NCBI GenBank assembly: GCA_018383195.1
Contig: JAGZOP010000017.1
Span: 1-39,622, forward strand
Reading direction: 5' to 3'
Length of the DNA: 39,622 bases
From: Clostridiaceae bacterium
Lineage (GTDB): Bacteria; Bacillota; Clostridia; Oscillospirales; Butyricicoccaceae
In this document: one piece after another, positions 1 through 7,775 of the stretch
Numbering within the stretch: the first letter of the stretch is position 1
Layout: each line of letters starts with the position of its first letter
Translations under genes and position numbers: made by a program
The notes under the pieces: generated by a model
What the model saw: only the letters and a program-made list of their open reading frames with translations
What the model was told of the DNA's origin: nothing
Database searches by the model: none

Positions 1-60
1 TTTTTGAAGCTCTTTCAAAACTTTTTGAGCGGGTTCGCCGTCCTTTTGAACAGCTTATTT

Positions 61-89
61 AGTATATCACACGAAAAACCTCTTGTCAA
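61..89 (-). promoter_or_regulatory. Strong sigma-A promoter, proximal of a tandem pair
   Basis: On the minus strand TTGACA (84-89) is followed after exactly 17 nt by TATACT (61-66). Transcription would run out of the left edge. The sequence downstream (1-57) has a GGACGGCG block and a TTTTGAA/TTCAAAA inverted repeat but no ribosome site or reading frame. Tandem near-consensus promoters ahead of an untranslated leader are typical of rRNA or tRNA operons in Clostridia, so a stable-RNA operon beyond the edge is inferred. Confidence 0.75.
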
Positions 90-154
90 CAACTTTTTTT
101 ATTTGTGAGAAGATTTTCTTTCGTGACCGCCGTCCCTCACGAGACAGCTTGATT

Positions 155-183
155 AGTATACGACAGTTCCTGCCCATTGTCAA
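155..183 (-). promoter_or_regulatory. Strong sigma-A promoter, distal of a tandem pair
   Basis: TTGACA (178-183) and TATACT (155-160) on the minus strand are separated by 17 nt. The module, including AAGCTG and GACGGCG downstream of the -10 box, repeats the proximal promoter with a 94-bp period, so the pair looks like a duplicated promoter unit. It lies 69 bp beyond the end of yigZ, behind that gene's terminator, and so probably serves the off-window transcript rather than yigZ. Confidence 0.72.
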
Positions 184-221
184 CAGTTTTTTTGATTTTT
201 CTCAAATTTCTTCGCGAGACG

Positions 222-247
222 GAAAAAGCGGCGCATTCGCGCCGCCT
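222..247 (-). terminator. Rho-independent terminator of hflX-yigZ
   Basis: On the minus strand a perfect 7-bp GC stem (GCGGCGC/GCGCCGC, 228-245) with a 4-nt loop is followed by TTTTT. It begins 5 nt beyond the yigZ stop codon and separates yigZ from the downstream tandem promoters. Confidence 0.8.
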
Positions 248-251
248 TTCC

Positions 252-890
252 TTATTTAACACGCCGTCCCATAAATTTAGTTTCCATAAGTTCTGCATAG
301 ACTGTTCCAGCAGTAGCATCGGCAAGTGCCCGGTTCAGTTCTTCCAGACGTCCGTCCGGCTGGGTAACGGTCAACGTCACATCTGCGCCATAGTCCGTGT
401 CCTCAATCGTGCAGTCGTGCGCCGGAAGCACCTGCTGCACAACGCCCAGTAGGTTATACGGACACGCAATCAGTAATACCGAGAACATACTCATCTGCTG
501 CACGCCTGCCGCCGCAACCGCAATCTGCGCCCCCTTGGTATAAGCGCGCACAAGCCCCCCTGTACCAAGCAGAATCCCGCCGAAATACCGCGTCACAACA
601 CAGCAGACATCCACCAGATTTTCATGGCGCAGTACCTCTAAAATCGGCATACCAGCCGTACCCTGCGGCTCTCCGTCGTCCGAATAGCGCATAATATTGC
701 CGTCACGCAGGATATACGCCCAGCAATTATGCGTCGCATCCCAATACTCCTCGCGCATTTCCTTGATTTTCGCAACGGCTTCCTCCGCTGTTTCAACATG
801 CCACAGACGCCCGGTAAATTTCGAGCGTTTTTCTATAAAGTTATCCTCCCCGTAGCGCTCAAACGGGACAAAGTAGTCCTTTTCTGCCAT
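252..890 (-). CDS. yigZ: YigZ/IMPACT family protein
   Basis: A 212-residue protein of the YigZ (IMPACT, UPF0029) family. Two signatures are visible: YSDDGEPQGTAGMPIL at about residues 68-83 and VTRYFGGILLGTGGLVRAYT at about 98-117, followed by the smaller C-terminal domain. The length is normal for the family. The biochemical role is poorly defined; the eukaryotic relative IMPACT acts in translational stress control, and a ribosome-linked role is only an inference here. The ATG overlaps the hflX stop codon by one base (TAATG), which indicates translational coupling to a ribosome-associated GTPase and supports a translation-related role. A terminator follows directly. Confidence 0.92.
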   Translation of the reverse strand: MAEKDYFVPFERYGEDNFIEKRSKFTGRLWHVETAEEAVAKIKEMREEYWDATHNCWAYILRDGNIMRYSDDGEPQGTAGMPILEVLRHENLVDVCCVVTRYFGGILLGTGGLVRAYTKGAQIAVAAAGVQQMSMFSVLLIACPYNLLGVVQQVLPAHDCTIEDTDYGADVTLTVTQPDGRLEELNRALADATAGTVYAELMETKFMGRRVK

Positions 891-2173
891 TATGCTTCCT
901 CAACCGCATACTTCTGCATCCGTCCGCAGGTTTTATCGTCCATAATCGCTTCTACAACGGTTCCCTCGCCCGCGTATTCAACTGAAAGCACTTGCGCCTC
1001 CCTGTGCAGTATATCGAGCGCCGCACCATCGCTGTACGGAATCAGCAGACGCATCTGATGCTTGCCGCGTCCGAGCGCTTTTTCGATGGCTGCGAGCAGC
1101 TCAGCCTCACCCTGTCCGGTTTTTGCAGACAGCAGCACGCTGTCCTGCGAAAGATACGGCAGATTCTCACAGCGGTCAATTTTATTATAAACCATCACGC
1201 GCGGAATCTCCTGTGCACCGAGTTGTGCAATGACTTTATCCACAGTCTGTGCATGAAGCTCCCAATCCGGGTCAGAAACATCCACCACATGCAGCAGCAG
1301 GTCGGCATAGCTGAGTTCTTCGAGCGTTGCCTTGAATGCGCTGATGAGATGATGCGGCAGCTTACGGATAAACCCAACCGTATCGCTCAGCAAAATCTCC
1401 TGTGTTTCCGAGATACGCTTTTTGCGTGTTGTCGGGTCAAGGGTATCAAATAGCCGGTCGTTTGCTTCAATGCCTGCATCGGTCAGCAGATTCAAAAGCG
1501 TCGATTTGCCCGCATTGGTATAGCCGACGATGGCGACAAGCGGCATTTCGGTCTTTTTGCGCTGGCGTCGCTGCACGGCGCGCACCTGGCGCACCTGCTC
1601 CAGTTCTCCGCGCAGTTTGTCGATGCGGCGTCGGATATGGCGGCGGTCAGTCTCCAGCTGTGTCTCGCCAGGGCCGCGGGTACCAATCGGGCTTTTTCCG
1701 CCGCCCGCAGTCTGACGCACCAGATGCGTCCACATACCCGCAAGGCGCGGCAGAATATACTGATACTGCGCCAATTCAACTTGCAGTTTGCCTTCGCCCG
1801 TGCGGGCGCGCTGTGCGAAAATATCCAGAATGAGCGCAGAACGATCAAGTACGGTTCTTCCGATCATCTCCTCCAGATTTTTCAGCTGTGAGGGCGACAG
1901 GTCGTTGTCAAAGACAATCAAATCCGCTCCCCCCGCTTCCGCGAGCAGCTTCACTTCTTCTACCTTACCCTCGCCGATGAAGGTTCGCGCGTCGGGCGCC
2001 GGACGGCTTTGCAGCGTCATGCCCACGCACTCGCCGCCCGCCGTTTCGAGCAGCGCGGCAAGCTCTGCCATGGTGCGCTCGTCCGAATTATCCTCCGGAC
2101 CGAACGAATGGCACGACAAACCGACCAGCACCGCTTTTTCCTGCTTTTCTTCATCCAATCTATTTTCCATCAT
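890..2173 (-). CDS. hflX: GTPase HflX (ribosome-splitting factor)
   Basis: A 427-residue HflX GTPase. The N-terminal HflX domain (about 1-195) ends in the hallmark glycine-rich linker and the TRGPGETQLETDRR segment. The G domain holds G1 GYTNAGKS (about 216-223), the DTLDPTTR switch, G3 DTVGFIRKLP and G4 NKID. HflX binds the 50S subunit and splits stalled or heat-stressed 70S ribosomes; it is cytoplasmic. The start at 2173 is one of two adjacent ATGs and has AAGGAAG six bases upstream. The gene is co-transcribed with yigZ, its 1-bp-overlapping downstream neighbour. No truncation or missing motif is seen. Confidence 0.97.
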   Translation of the reverse strand: MMENRLDEEKQEKAVLVGLSCHSFGPEDNSDERTMAELAALLETAGGECVGMTLQSRPAPDARTFIGEGKVEEVKLLAEAGGADLIVFDNDLSPSQLKNLEEMIGRTVLDRSALILDIFAQRARTGEGKLQVELAQYQYILPRLAGMWTHLVRQTAGGGKSPIGTRGPGETQLETDRRHIRRRIDKLRGELEQVRQVRAVQRRQRKKTEMPLVAIVGYTNAGKSTLLNLLTDAGIEANDRLFDTLDPTTRKKRISETQEILLSDTVGFIRKLPHHLISAFKATLEELSYADLLLHVVDVSDPDWELHAQTVDKVIAQLGAQEIPRVMVYNKIDRCENLPYLSQDSVLLSAKTGQGEAELLAAIEKALGRGKHQMRLLIPYSDGAALDILHREAQVLSVEYAGEGTVVEAIMDDKTCGRMQKYAVEEA

Positions 2174-2206
2174 ACAGCACTTCCTTTCCGATTCTAGTAT
2201 CCCTGT

Positions 2207-2236
2207 ATTTTAAAAATCCGTTCATACTTTGTTCAA
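2207..2236 (-). promoter_or_regulatory. Candidate promoter for hflX-yigZ
   Basis: TTGAAC (2231-2236) and TAAAAT (2207-2212) on the minus strand are separated by 18 nt, about 35 bp upstream of the hflX start. A second candidate, TTGTCA-18-TATACT (2266-2295), lies further upstream and overlaps the ribosome site of the divergent gene. Which one is used cannot be settled from sequence. Confidence 0.45.
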
Positions 2237-2254
2237 TTCTCCATCCTCGGACTT

Positions 2255-2263
2255 TGCTATAAT
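2255..2263 (+). promoter_or_regulatory. Extended -10 promoter of the SLH exoprotein gene
   Basis: TGCTATAAT forms an extended -10 element (TATAAT at 2258-2263) with no good -35 at the usual distance. GGAGGG at 2282-2287 lies at proper spacing from the ATG at 2297. Confidence 0.55.
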
Positions 2264-2296
2264 AAAGTATAAGCATGAAACGGAGGGTTTGACAAC

Positions 2297-4042
2297 ATGA
2301 AACAACAAATTTTATCCGCACTTTTGGCTGCCGCGCTCTGTGCAGGCACCGTGCCCACAGCCTTGGCGGTGCAGGCAGGGTCTGCTGTGACTGCGTCCGA
2401 CAGCATCGCCGCAAACCGCCGCGCCGACCTCGACACCTTGATGCAGACGCTCGAAAGCAAGCATCCAAACCTGTACAGCAAGCATTCCAAATCCGAATTC
2501 GATGCAAAGCGTGCAGAAATTGAAAAGAGCCTGGATACCCTGAGCGATTTCGACTTTGCCATCGCGGTTTCCGAACTGACCGCGCTCATTGGGGACTCTC
2601 ACACTCTGGCAAGCATCGGCTCTGTACTCGGCAGCACCGCGCATTTTCTGCCGCTGAATCTCTCTCCCATGGCAGAAGGACTGACCATCACCGGACTGCC
2701 GGCAGCATATAAAGACTGTTTAGGCGGCGTACTCACTGCCGTAAACGGCGTTTCCATGGATGAACTGGAGCAGCGCATTTCTCCCATGCTTTCCGCAGAC
2801 AATGATGCGCGGCGGCATCGCCAGTTCTACGGTACATTCTATGTGTATGAAATCTTGCAGCACTATGGCATCGCGGAGCAGCCCAAAGACATCCGTCTGA
2901 CTGTGCAGACCCCGTCCGGCGCCAAAGAAATCACTGTGGATGCGCTCGATTCTGCCGCACTGCAAAGCATGGACGCCGTTTATCTGGAGCGTGAAACCAC
3001 GCCTGCGACCGCAGCCGATTCCTCCAAGCTCTATTTCATGAAGCCGCTCGATGACCGCACGCTGTACATCCAGTATAACTCGTGCCGCGAAGACCCTGCG
3101 CTCCCCATGGACACTTTTGCAGAGCAGGTGCGCACCGCACTCGAACAGAACGGCTATACCCGCGCGATCGTTGACCTGCGGAACAATGGCGGCGGCTCAG
3201 ACGGCATCATCATGCCGCTCTATTACCTGCTTTCAGAAAAGCACGACCAGGACGGTCTTGCGCTCTACACGCTGATTGGAGACAAAACCTTTTCTTCCGC
3301 ACTCATCAACGCCGTAGAATTCAAGCAGGCAGGCGCGATACTGGTCGGTACGCCGACCGGCGGCAGTGTCGATCACTTCGGCGAGGTATCCAGTTTTACA
3401 CTGCCCCATTCCGGCATCGCAGTACAGTACTCGAACAACTTCTTTGACCTCGGTTCTCTTCTGGATGCTGCAAAGCCTTACGATACCGAATCCCTGCCGC
3501 CCGATATCGAAGCGCCGCAGACCATTTCCGATTACCTCAGCGGCAAGGATACTGCGGTAGAAACAGTTCTGGCACGCACCGGCGACGCGGTGCAGCCGAA
3601 AACCGTACTCACGCGCGGCGCATTGGCAACCGCACTCGGACGTGCATATATCGCCGAAACCGGAAACGCACTCTCCGTACAGCAATCTCCCTTTACGGAT
3701 GTCACTCCGTTCCACTATGCTTCGCCCTATATCGCGTGGGCACAGGCAAACAACCTGATGTGCGGTGAAAGCACTGTCTCTTTCGTTCCCAACCGTGCGG
3801 TTACACGACAGGAGCTTGCCGCTGTGCTGAGCCGTTACGCTGCATTCCGCGGCAAATCGGTACAGGGACAGGCTGCCCCCTCCGACCGCGCCGCGATTGC
3901 TCCATGGGCAGCAGATGCTGCATGCACCATGGCAGGAGCAGGTGTGCTCCCCCTTCAAAATGGTGCATTTTCTCCTCGTTCCACCGTCCTTCGTGCCGAC
4001 TGGGATGGCATCCTTGCCCGTTTCAGCGAAGCCACACAGTAA
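2297..4042 (+). CDS. Secreted S41-type peptidase-like protein with C-terminal SLH domains
   Basis: A 581-residue exported protein. It has an N-terminal Sec signal peptide (Lys, hydrophobic stretch, cleavage near ALAVQA at about residues 23-28). The S41 (tail-specific protease) core spans about 45-415, with LRNNGGGSDG at about 293-302 and a nucleophile-like motif TFSSA at about 331-335, followed by GTPTGG. From about 435 to the end lie two to three S-layer homology repeats (motifs TDVTPFHYASPYIAWAQ and NRAVTRQELAAVLSRYA), which normally anchor proteins to secondary cell-wall polymers. It is therefore predicted to be a surface-displayed peptidase or a peptidase-fold protein. It is monocistronic, with its own promoter, a strong GGAGGG ribosome site and its own terminator. 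The substrate cannot be inferred, and I have not confirmed a complete catalytic triad. Confidence 0.88.
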   Translation: MKQQILSALLAAALCAGTVPTALAVQAGSAVTASDSIAANRRADLDTLMQTLESKHPNLYSKHSKSEFDAKRAEIEKSLDTLSDFDFAIAVSELTALIGDSHTLASIGSVLGSTAHFLPLNLSPMAEGLTITGLPAAYKDCLGGVLTAVNGVSMDELEQRISPMLSADNDARRHRQFYGTFYVYEILQHYGIAEQPKDIRLTVQTPSGAKEITVDALDSAALQSMDAVYLERETTPATAADSSKLYFMKPLDDRTLYIQYNSCREDPALPMDTFAEQVRTALEQNGYTRAIVDLRNNGGGSDGIIMPLYYLLSEKHDQDGLALYTLIGDKTFSSALINAVEFKQAGAILVGTPTGGSVDHFGEVSSFTLPHSGIAVQYSNNFFDLGSLLDAAKPYDTESLPPDIEAPQTISDYLSGKDTAVETVLARTGDAVQPKTVLTRGALATALGRAYIAETGNALSVQQSPFTDVTPFHYASPYIAWAQANNLMCGESTVSFVPNRAVTRQELAAVLSRYAAFRGKSVQGQAAPSDRAAIAPWAADAACTMAGAGVLPLQNGAFSPRSTVLRADWDGILARFSEATQ

Positions 4043-4055
4043 ATCGTTCCACGTG

Positions 4056-4088
4056 CCCGGAATCCACATGGATTCCGGGTATTCTTTT
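4056..4088 (+). terminator. Terminator of the SLH exoprotein gene
   Basis: A perfect 10-bp stem (CCCGGAATCC/GGATTCCGGG, 4056-4079) with a 4-nt loop is followed by a T-rich tract. It starts 13 nt after the stop codon. Confidence 0.85.
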
Positions 4089-4101
4089 TCCCTGCGAATA
4101 A

Positions 4102-4139
4102 ACAAAAAACCACCGAAACCGAGAACGGCTTCGATGGTT
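4102..4139 (-). terminator. Terminator of rpmE
   Basis: On the minus strand a 14-bp stem (4108-4121 with 4126-4139, two G-U pairs) is followed by six T residues. It lies just beyond the rpmE stop and abuts the convergent terminator of the upstream gene. Confidence 0.85.
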
Positions 4140-4144
4140 TCTCA

Positions 4145-4348
4145 TTACTTGTCGAGATTGAAACGCTTCTTGAAGCGATCAACACGTCCGCCGGTGTCTA
4201 CCAGCTTCTGCTTACCGGTGAAGAACGGGTGACACTTCGAGCAAACGTCTACGACGATGTTCTCCTTGGTGGAGCCAGTCTCAATTACGTTACCGCAAGC
4301 GCAGCGGATCGTAGTCTGCTTGTAATCGGGATGAATACCCTGCTTCAT
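4145..4348 (-). CDS. rpmE: 50S ribosomal protein L31, zinc-binding form
   Basis: A 67-residue L31 of the large ribosomal subunit. It opens with the conserved MKQGIHPDY and is the C+ (zinc) type, with Cys16, Cys18, Cys36 and Cys39 in CxC and CxxC pairs. Length is normal. Zinc-containing L31 is replaced by a Cys-free paralogue under zinc starvation in some Firmicutes; no such paralogue is visible in this window. It has its own promoter (4393-4421) and terminator, and an AGAGGTG ribosome site. Transcription from the upstream HAD gene could also reach it because no terminator separates them. Confidence 0.98.
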   Translation of the reverse strand: MKQGIHPDYKQTTIRCACGNVIETGSTKENIVVDVCSKCHPFFTGKQKLVDTGGRVDRFKKRFNLDK

Positions 4349-4392
4349 GTTGTTTCACCTCTTTCCGGTTTAGGCATTACAGTCGTAAGGTT

Positions 4393-4421
4393 ATAATACC
4401 ACAGCACCTATCGGATTGCAA
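4393..4421 (-). promoter_or_regulatory. Promoter of rpmE
   Basis: TTGCAA (4416-4421) and TATTAT (4393-4398) on the minus strand are separated by exactly 17 nt, about 45 bp upstream of the rpmE ATG. Confidence 0.7.
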
Positions 4422-4451
4422 GCTTTTTTTTCGATTTCCGTCAATTTCTTT

Positions 4452-5216
4452 TCAGATCCATCCAAAATGGCGGCAAGCATTCCAGATGCCGTCCTTGTCA
4501 CAGGCATCCGTCACATAGTCAGCCGCCTCTTTCAGAATCGGACGTGCATTTCCCATGGCAATGGATAGCCACGCGGGGTCGAACATTTTGAGGTCATTTG
4601 TTCCGTCCCCAAACACGACCACATCTTCCACCGGTGCGCCGAGTGCATCCATCAGGCGGCGGATGCCGTGCGCTTTGTCGGTCGGCTCGATAAACATGCA
4701 GTGCGGGGTAAAACGCACGGTCGGCAAACCGCCGAAGTCGATCTCTACCTCCCGCTCGCGCGTACAGGCGATGAACAGCTTATAGATGGCTTTCTGCGCG
4801 TGAATGTCCAAATCCGGCACAATGCGCGTGATAAAATAGCTGTCTCCGGCTGCGGCGGCAAAGCGTCCGTCGCGCGTCAGGCGCACGGTTTCATTCGCTG
4901 CATTGACAGCCCACGGGATGCCCGCAGCATCCAGCCGGTCAGCCAGCGCGGCGCAATCCGCCACGGGCAGGCTGTCCATAAACAGCAGCTTGCCGCCAAT
5001 CGCAGCACTGTGTCCTCCGTCCGCCACCAGTGCATCGAACCCATACTTCAGGGCAAAGAGCGCCGCATCTGCCTGCAAGCGCCCGGTAGCAAGCGCGGTA
5101 AAATGCCCCGCATCCCGCAGCGCATGCAGGCAACGCATGGTGCTTTCAGGAACGCAGAGCGTACCGTCCAGCGCAAGCGTCCCATCAATATCAAAAAAGA
5201 AATACTTTTTGCGCAT
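4452..5216 (-). CDS. HAD-superfamily (Cof-type, IIB) phosphatase
   Basis: A HAD-IIB hydrolase of about 254 residues. Motif I is FFFDIDGTL, with the nucleophile Asp near the N-terminus, and motif IV is FGDGTNDLKMF near residue 205. The C2 cap lies between them. Cof-type enzymes dephosphorylate sugar phosphates, flavin mononucleotide, pyridoxal phosphate or similar small molecules; the substrate is not predictable here. ATGs occur at 5216 and 5225. The first is preferred because GGAAG lies about 10 nt upstream, while for 5225 the same purines abut the codon. It follows metG by about 70 bp in the same direction with no terminator seen, so co-transcription with metG is likely. Confidence 0.88.
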   Translation of the reverse strand: MRKKYFFFDIDGTLALDGTLCVPESTMRCLHALRDAGHFTALATGRLQADAALFALKYGFDALVADGGHSAAIGGKLLFMDSLPVADCAALADRLDAAGIPWAVNAANETVRLTRDGRFAAAAGDSYFITRIVPDLDIHAQKAIYKLFIACTREREVEIDFGGLPTVRFTPHCMFIEPTDKAHGIRRLMDALGAPVEDVVVFGDGTNDLKMFDPAWLSIAMGNARPILKEAADYVTDACDKDGIWNACRHFGWI

Positions 5217-5286
5217 ATCAGTCATTCTTCCATCGGTTTTCAAAAACCAAGTTCAGCGCCCGAATACCGCTATCCGGATGCTCCAA

Positions 5287-7305
5287 TCAGCAGAGCTTTG
5301 CGCCCGCCGGAACGGCATCGTCCAGCATCAGCAGATGCAGTTCTTCCTCGCCGTTTTCTGCTTCACGCACCGCGGAGAGAATCATACCGTTCGACTCCTG
5401 ACCCATCATCTTGCGCGGCGGCAGGTTGGTGCATGCCACCAGCGTCTTTCCAACCAGATCTTCTGCCTTATAGAATTTCGCGATACCGGACAAGATCTGA
5501 CGCGGTGCGCCCGAACCGTCGTCAAGTTGGAACTTCAGCAGCTTTTCGCTCTTTTCGACATTCTCACATGCGAGCACTTTGCAGACTGTCATCTCAACCT
5601 TGGCGAACTCATCAATGGAAATGCAGCCCTCGGGAAGCTCGACCTTCTTCTTTTCCTTCTTTGCAGCCTTTTCTGCCTTCTTTGCGGCTTTTTCCGCTTC
5701 CTTGGCAGCCTTTTCTGCCTTTTTCTGCTCCTCCGGGTCAATGCCGGTAATCTCGACCAGCTTCTTCGGAATATCGATGCGCGCAAACAGAACCTCTGCC
5801 GTGCCGACCTTCTTGCCCGCCTCCAGTGCACCGAAAGATGCAAGGGATTCTACGCCCACATTCTCACAGTTCAGCTGTGCAAAAATCTTATCCGCAGTCT
5901 CGGGCAAGTAGGGCTTCAGCATGGTCGCTGCAAAGCGGATGGACTCGAGCAGGTTGTACAGCACGGTGCCCAGACGCGCACGCTTTTCCTCGTCCTTGGC
6001 GAGTGCCCAGGGCATGGTTTCGTCGATATACTTGTTCGAGCGGCGCAGCAGGGTAAAGATTTCGTCAATCGCGTCCGCAACATGCAGACCCGCCATCTTC
6101 TCCTCAACCTTGCCCGGCAATGCAAGCGCAACCGCTTTCAGTTCCTCGTCCACCGGCTCTGCGGCGGTCGGCGCCTGAATCTCACCGTCAAAATACTTCT
6201 GCGTCATGGCAATGGTGCGGTTCACCAGATTGCCGAGCACGTTTGCCAGATCGCTGTTGATACGCTCCATCAGCATCTCATAGGTCATCACGCCGTCGTT
6301 TGCAAACGGAATCTCATGCAGCACGTAGTAACGCACCGCGTCCACGCCGAACCACTTAACCAGATCGTCGGCATAGATGACGTTGCCGAGCGACTTGGAC
6401 ATCTTGCCATCGCCGACCAGCAACCACGGATGACCAAAGACCTGCTTGGGCAGCTCCTCGCCGAGCGCCATCAGGAAAATCGGCCAGTAAATTGTATGAA
6501 AACGGATGATGTCCTTGCCGATCAGGTGCACATCTGCCGGCCAGAACTTCTTGTAGTGCTCATCGTGATTTCCGTCCGGGTCGTAGCCGCAGAAGGTGAT
6601 ATAGTTGGTGAGCGCATCCAGCCAAACGTAAACAACATGCTTATCATCGAATGTCACCGGGATACCCCAATCGAACGAGGTACGGGATACGCACAAATCC
6701 TGCAGGCCGGGTTTGAGGAAGTTGTTAACCATCTCGTTTTTGCGGGATTCGGGCTGGATGAACTCCGGATGCTCCTCGATATGCTTCATCAGGCGGTCAG
6801 CATACTTGGACATCTTGAAGAAATATGCTTCCTCCTCTGCATCCACGACCGGACGTCCGCAGTCCGGGCAGCAGCCGTCTACAAGCTGGCTTTCGGTCCA
6901 GAACGACTCGCAGGGCGTGCAGTATTTCCCCTTGTAGCTGCCCTTGTAGATATCGCCCTGCTCGTACAGACGCTTGAAGATCTTCTGCACCTTTTCCACA
7001 TGCATCGGGTCGGTGGTACGGATGAACTTATCATAGGTGGTGTTCATCAAATCCCAGATATCCTTGATCTGACCTGCCACGCCGTCTACATACGCCTGCG
7101 GGGTCACGCCTGCCGCCTCTGCCTTGTCCTGAATCTTCTGACCATGCTCGTCGGTGCCGGTCTGGAAGTAAACATCATAGCCGGTCATGCGCTTGTAGCG
7201 CGCAATCGCATCCGCAAGCACAATCTCATAGGTGTTGCCGATATGCGGCTTTGCCGAGGTGTATGCGATCGCGGTGGATATATAGTAAGGTTTCTTTTCC
7301 ATCAT
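5287..7305 (-). CDS. metG: Methionyl-tRNA synthetase
   Basis: A 672-residue class I synthetase that charges tRNA-Met, in the cytoplasm. The ATP motif HIGN is at about 21-24 and KMSKS at about 300. The zinc-knuckle region CTPCESFW...CCPDCGRP (about 128-150) has four cysteines. The anticodon-binding helical domain follows, and the C-terminal EMAP-II-like tRNA-binding domain (from about 560) ends the protein. The linker between them (about 528-562) is a Lys/Ala/Glu-rich helix of repeated KKAEKAAK-type units, longer and more charged than usual. The start at 7305 has AGGAGA upstream; a second ATG follows immediately. Its leader carries a GC hairpin just before the ribosome site, and its promoter is TTGATT-17-TAAAAT. 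Confidence 0.98.
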   Translation of the reverse strand: MMEKKPYYISTAIAYTSAKPHIGNTYEIVLADAIARYKRMTGYDVYFQTGTDEHGQKIQDKAEAAGVTPQAYVDGVAGQIKDIWDLMNTTYDKFIRTTDPMHVEKVQKIFKRLYEQGDIYKGSYKGKYCTPCESFWTESQLVDGCCPDCGRPVVDAEEEAYFFKMSKYADRLMKHIEEHPEFIQPESRKNEMVNNFLKPGLQDLCVSRTSFDWGIPVTFDDKHVVYVWLDALTNYITFCGYDPDGNHDEHYKKFWPADVHLIGKDIIRFHTIYWPIFLMALGEELPKQVFGHPWLLVGDGKMSKSLGNVIYADDLVKWFGVDAVRYYVLHEIPFANDGVMTYEMLMERINSDLANVLGNLVNRTIAMTQKYFDGEIQAPTAAEPVDEELKAVALALPGKVEEKMAGLHVADAIDEIFTLLRRSNKYIDETMPWALAKDEEKRARLGTVLYNLLESIRFAATMLKPYLPETADKIFAQLNCENVGVESLASFGALEAGKKVGTAEVLFARIDIPKKLVEITGIDPEEQKKAEKAAKEAEKAAKKAEKAAKKEKKKVELPEGCISIDEFAKVEMTVCKVLACENVEKSEKLLKFQLDDGSGAPRQILSGIAKFYKAEDLVGKTLVACTNLPPRKMMGQESNGMILSAVREAENGEEELHLLMLDDAVPAGAKLC

Positions 7306-7329
7306 CCTGATCTCCTTTCACAATGAAAA

Positions 7330-7353
7330 CCGCGCACAGATTCCTGCGCGCGG
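7330..7353 (-). promoter_or_regulatory. GC hairpin in the metG leader
   Basis: On the minus strand a 10-bp stem (CCGCGCGCAG/CTGTGCGCGG) with a 4-nt loop is followed by TTTT. It lies directly before the metG ribosome site and downstream of its promoter. It could be a short attenuator, a 5' stabilising hairpin, or a leaky terminator for the upstream XRE operon. No T-box consensus (GGGTGG, specifier stem) fits in the approximately 50-nt leader. Confidence 0.5.
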
Positions 7354-7369
7354 AAAATCTTCTTTTATC

Positions 7370-7398
7370 ATTTTATCCAAAATACGCCCTTAAATCAA
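7370..7398 (-). promoter_or_regulatory. Promoter of metG
   Basis: TTGATT (7393-7398) and TAAAAT (7370-7375) on the minus strand are separated by 17 nt, about 65 bp upstream of the metG start. Confidence 0.6.
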
Positions 7399-7464
7399 TA
7401 GCTTCCCTCCATATTTCTCAAATATCGCATAATTTTCTGGATTGAAGCGATATTTTAACGCCGT

Positions 7465-7761
7465 TTATCCGGTCACGCCAAACCAGACGAGCAACGCGAC
7501 TCCAATCGCCAGAAACACTACGCCGACCTGCTTGAACGGCTTTTCTTCATATTCCTTGAAGTGATAAAAAAGCGTAAATGCAACGCCGAAGAACAGCAGG
7601 GACAGCGTCCCCCTCCATGCCGGATTGCCCTTGACGGCGCACATGATCGTTAAAATCTGGGTAATTGCGATGACCCATTCCATGGCATAGACTTGAGCAT
7701 CCTTCTTGATTTGTTCGTCGCGCTCATCGCGCAGCGGTCTTTGTCTCGGCGGCTGTTTCAT
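7465..7761 (-). CDS. Small membrane protein, DUF6442-like
   Basis: A 98-residue protein. The N-terminus is charged (RDERDEQIKKDAQVYAMEW), followed by three hydrophobic segments at about 28-45, 51-67 and 77-96. The RDER start plus short helices resembles the DUF6442 family that accompanies small XRE regulators in Clostridia; this assignment is from memory and needs a profile search. It is the last gene of the XRE operon, 14 bp after the upstream membrane protein, with AGGAGG seven bases before the ATG. The function is unknown. The grouping suggests a membrane partner of the regulator. Confidence 0.75.
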   Translation of the reverse strand: MKQPPRQRPLRDERDEQIKKDAQVYAMEWVIAITQILTIMCAVKGNPAWRGTLSLLFFGVAFTLFYHFKEYEEKPFKQVGVVFLAIGVALLVWFGVTG

Positions 7762-7775
7762 CGTCCGTCCTCCTC

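Noticed and set aside
4903..7326. An 807-codon plus-strand open frame
   Set aside because: It is antisense to metG, which has full synthetase motifs; the frame has no ribosome site and a composition typical of a shadow frame.
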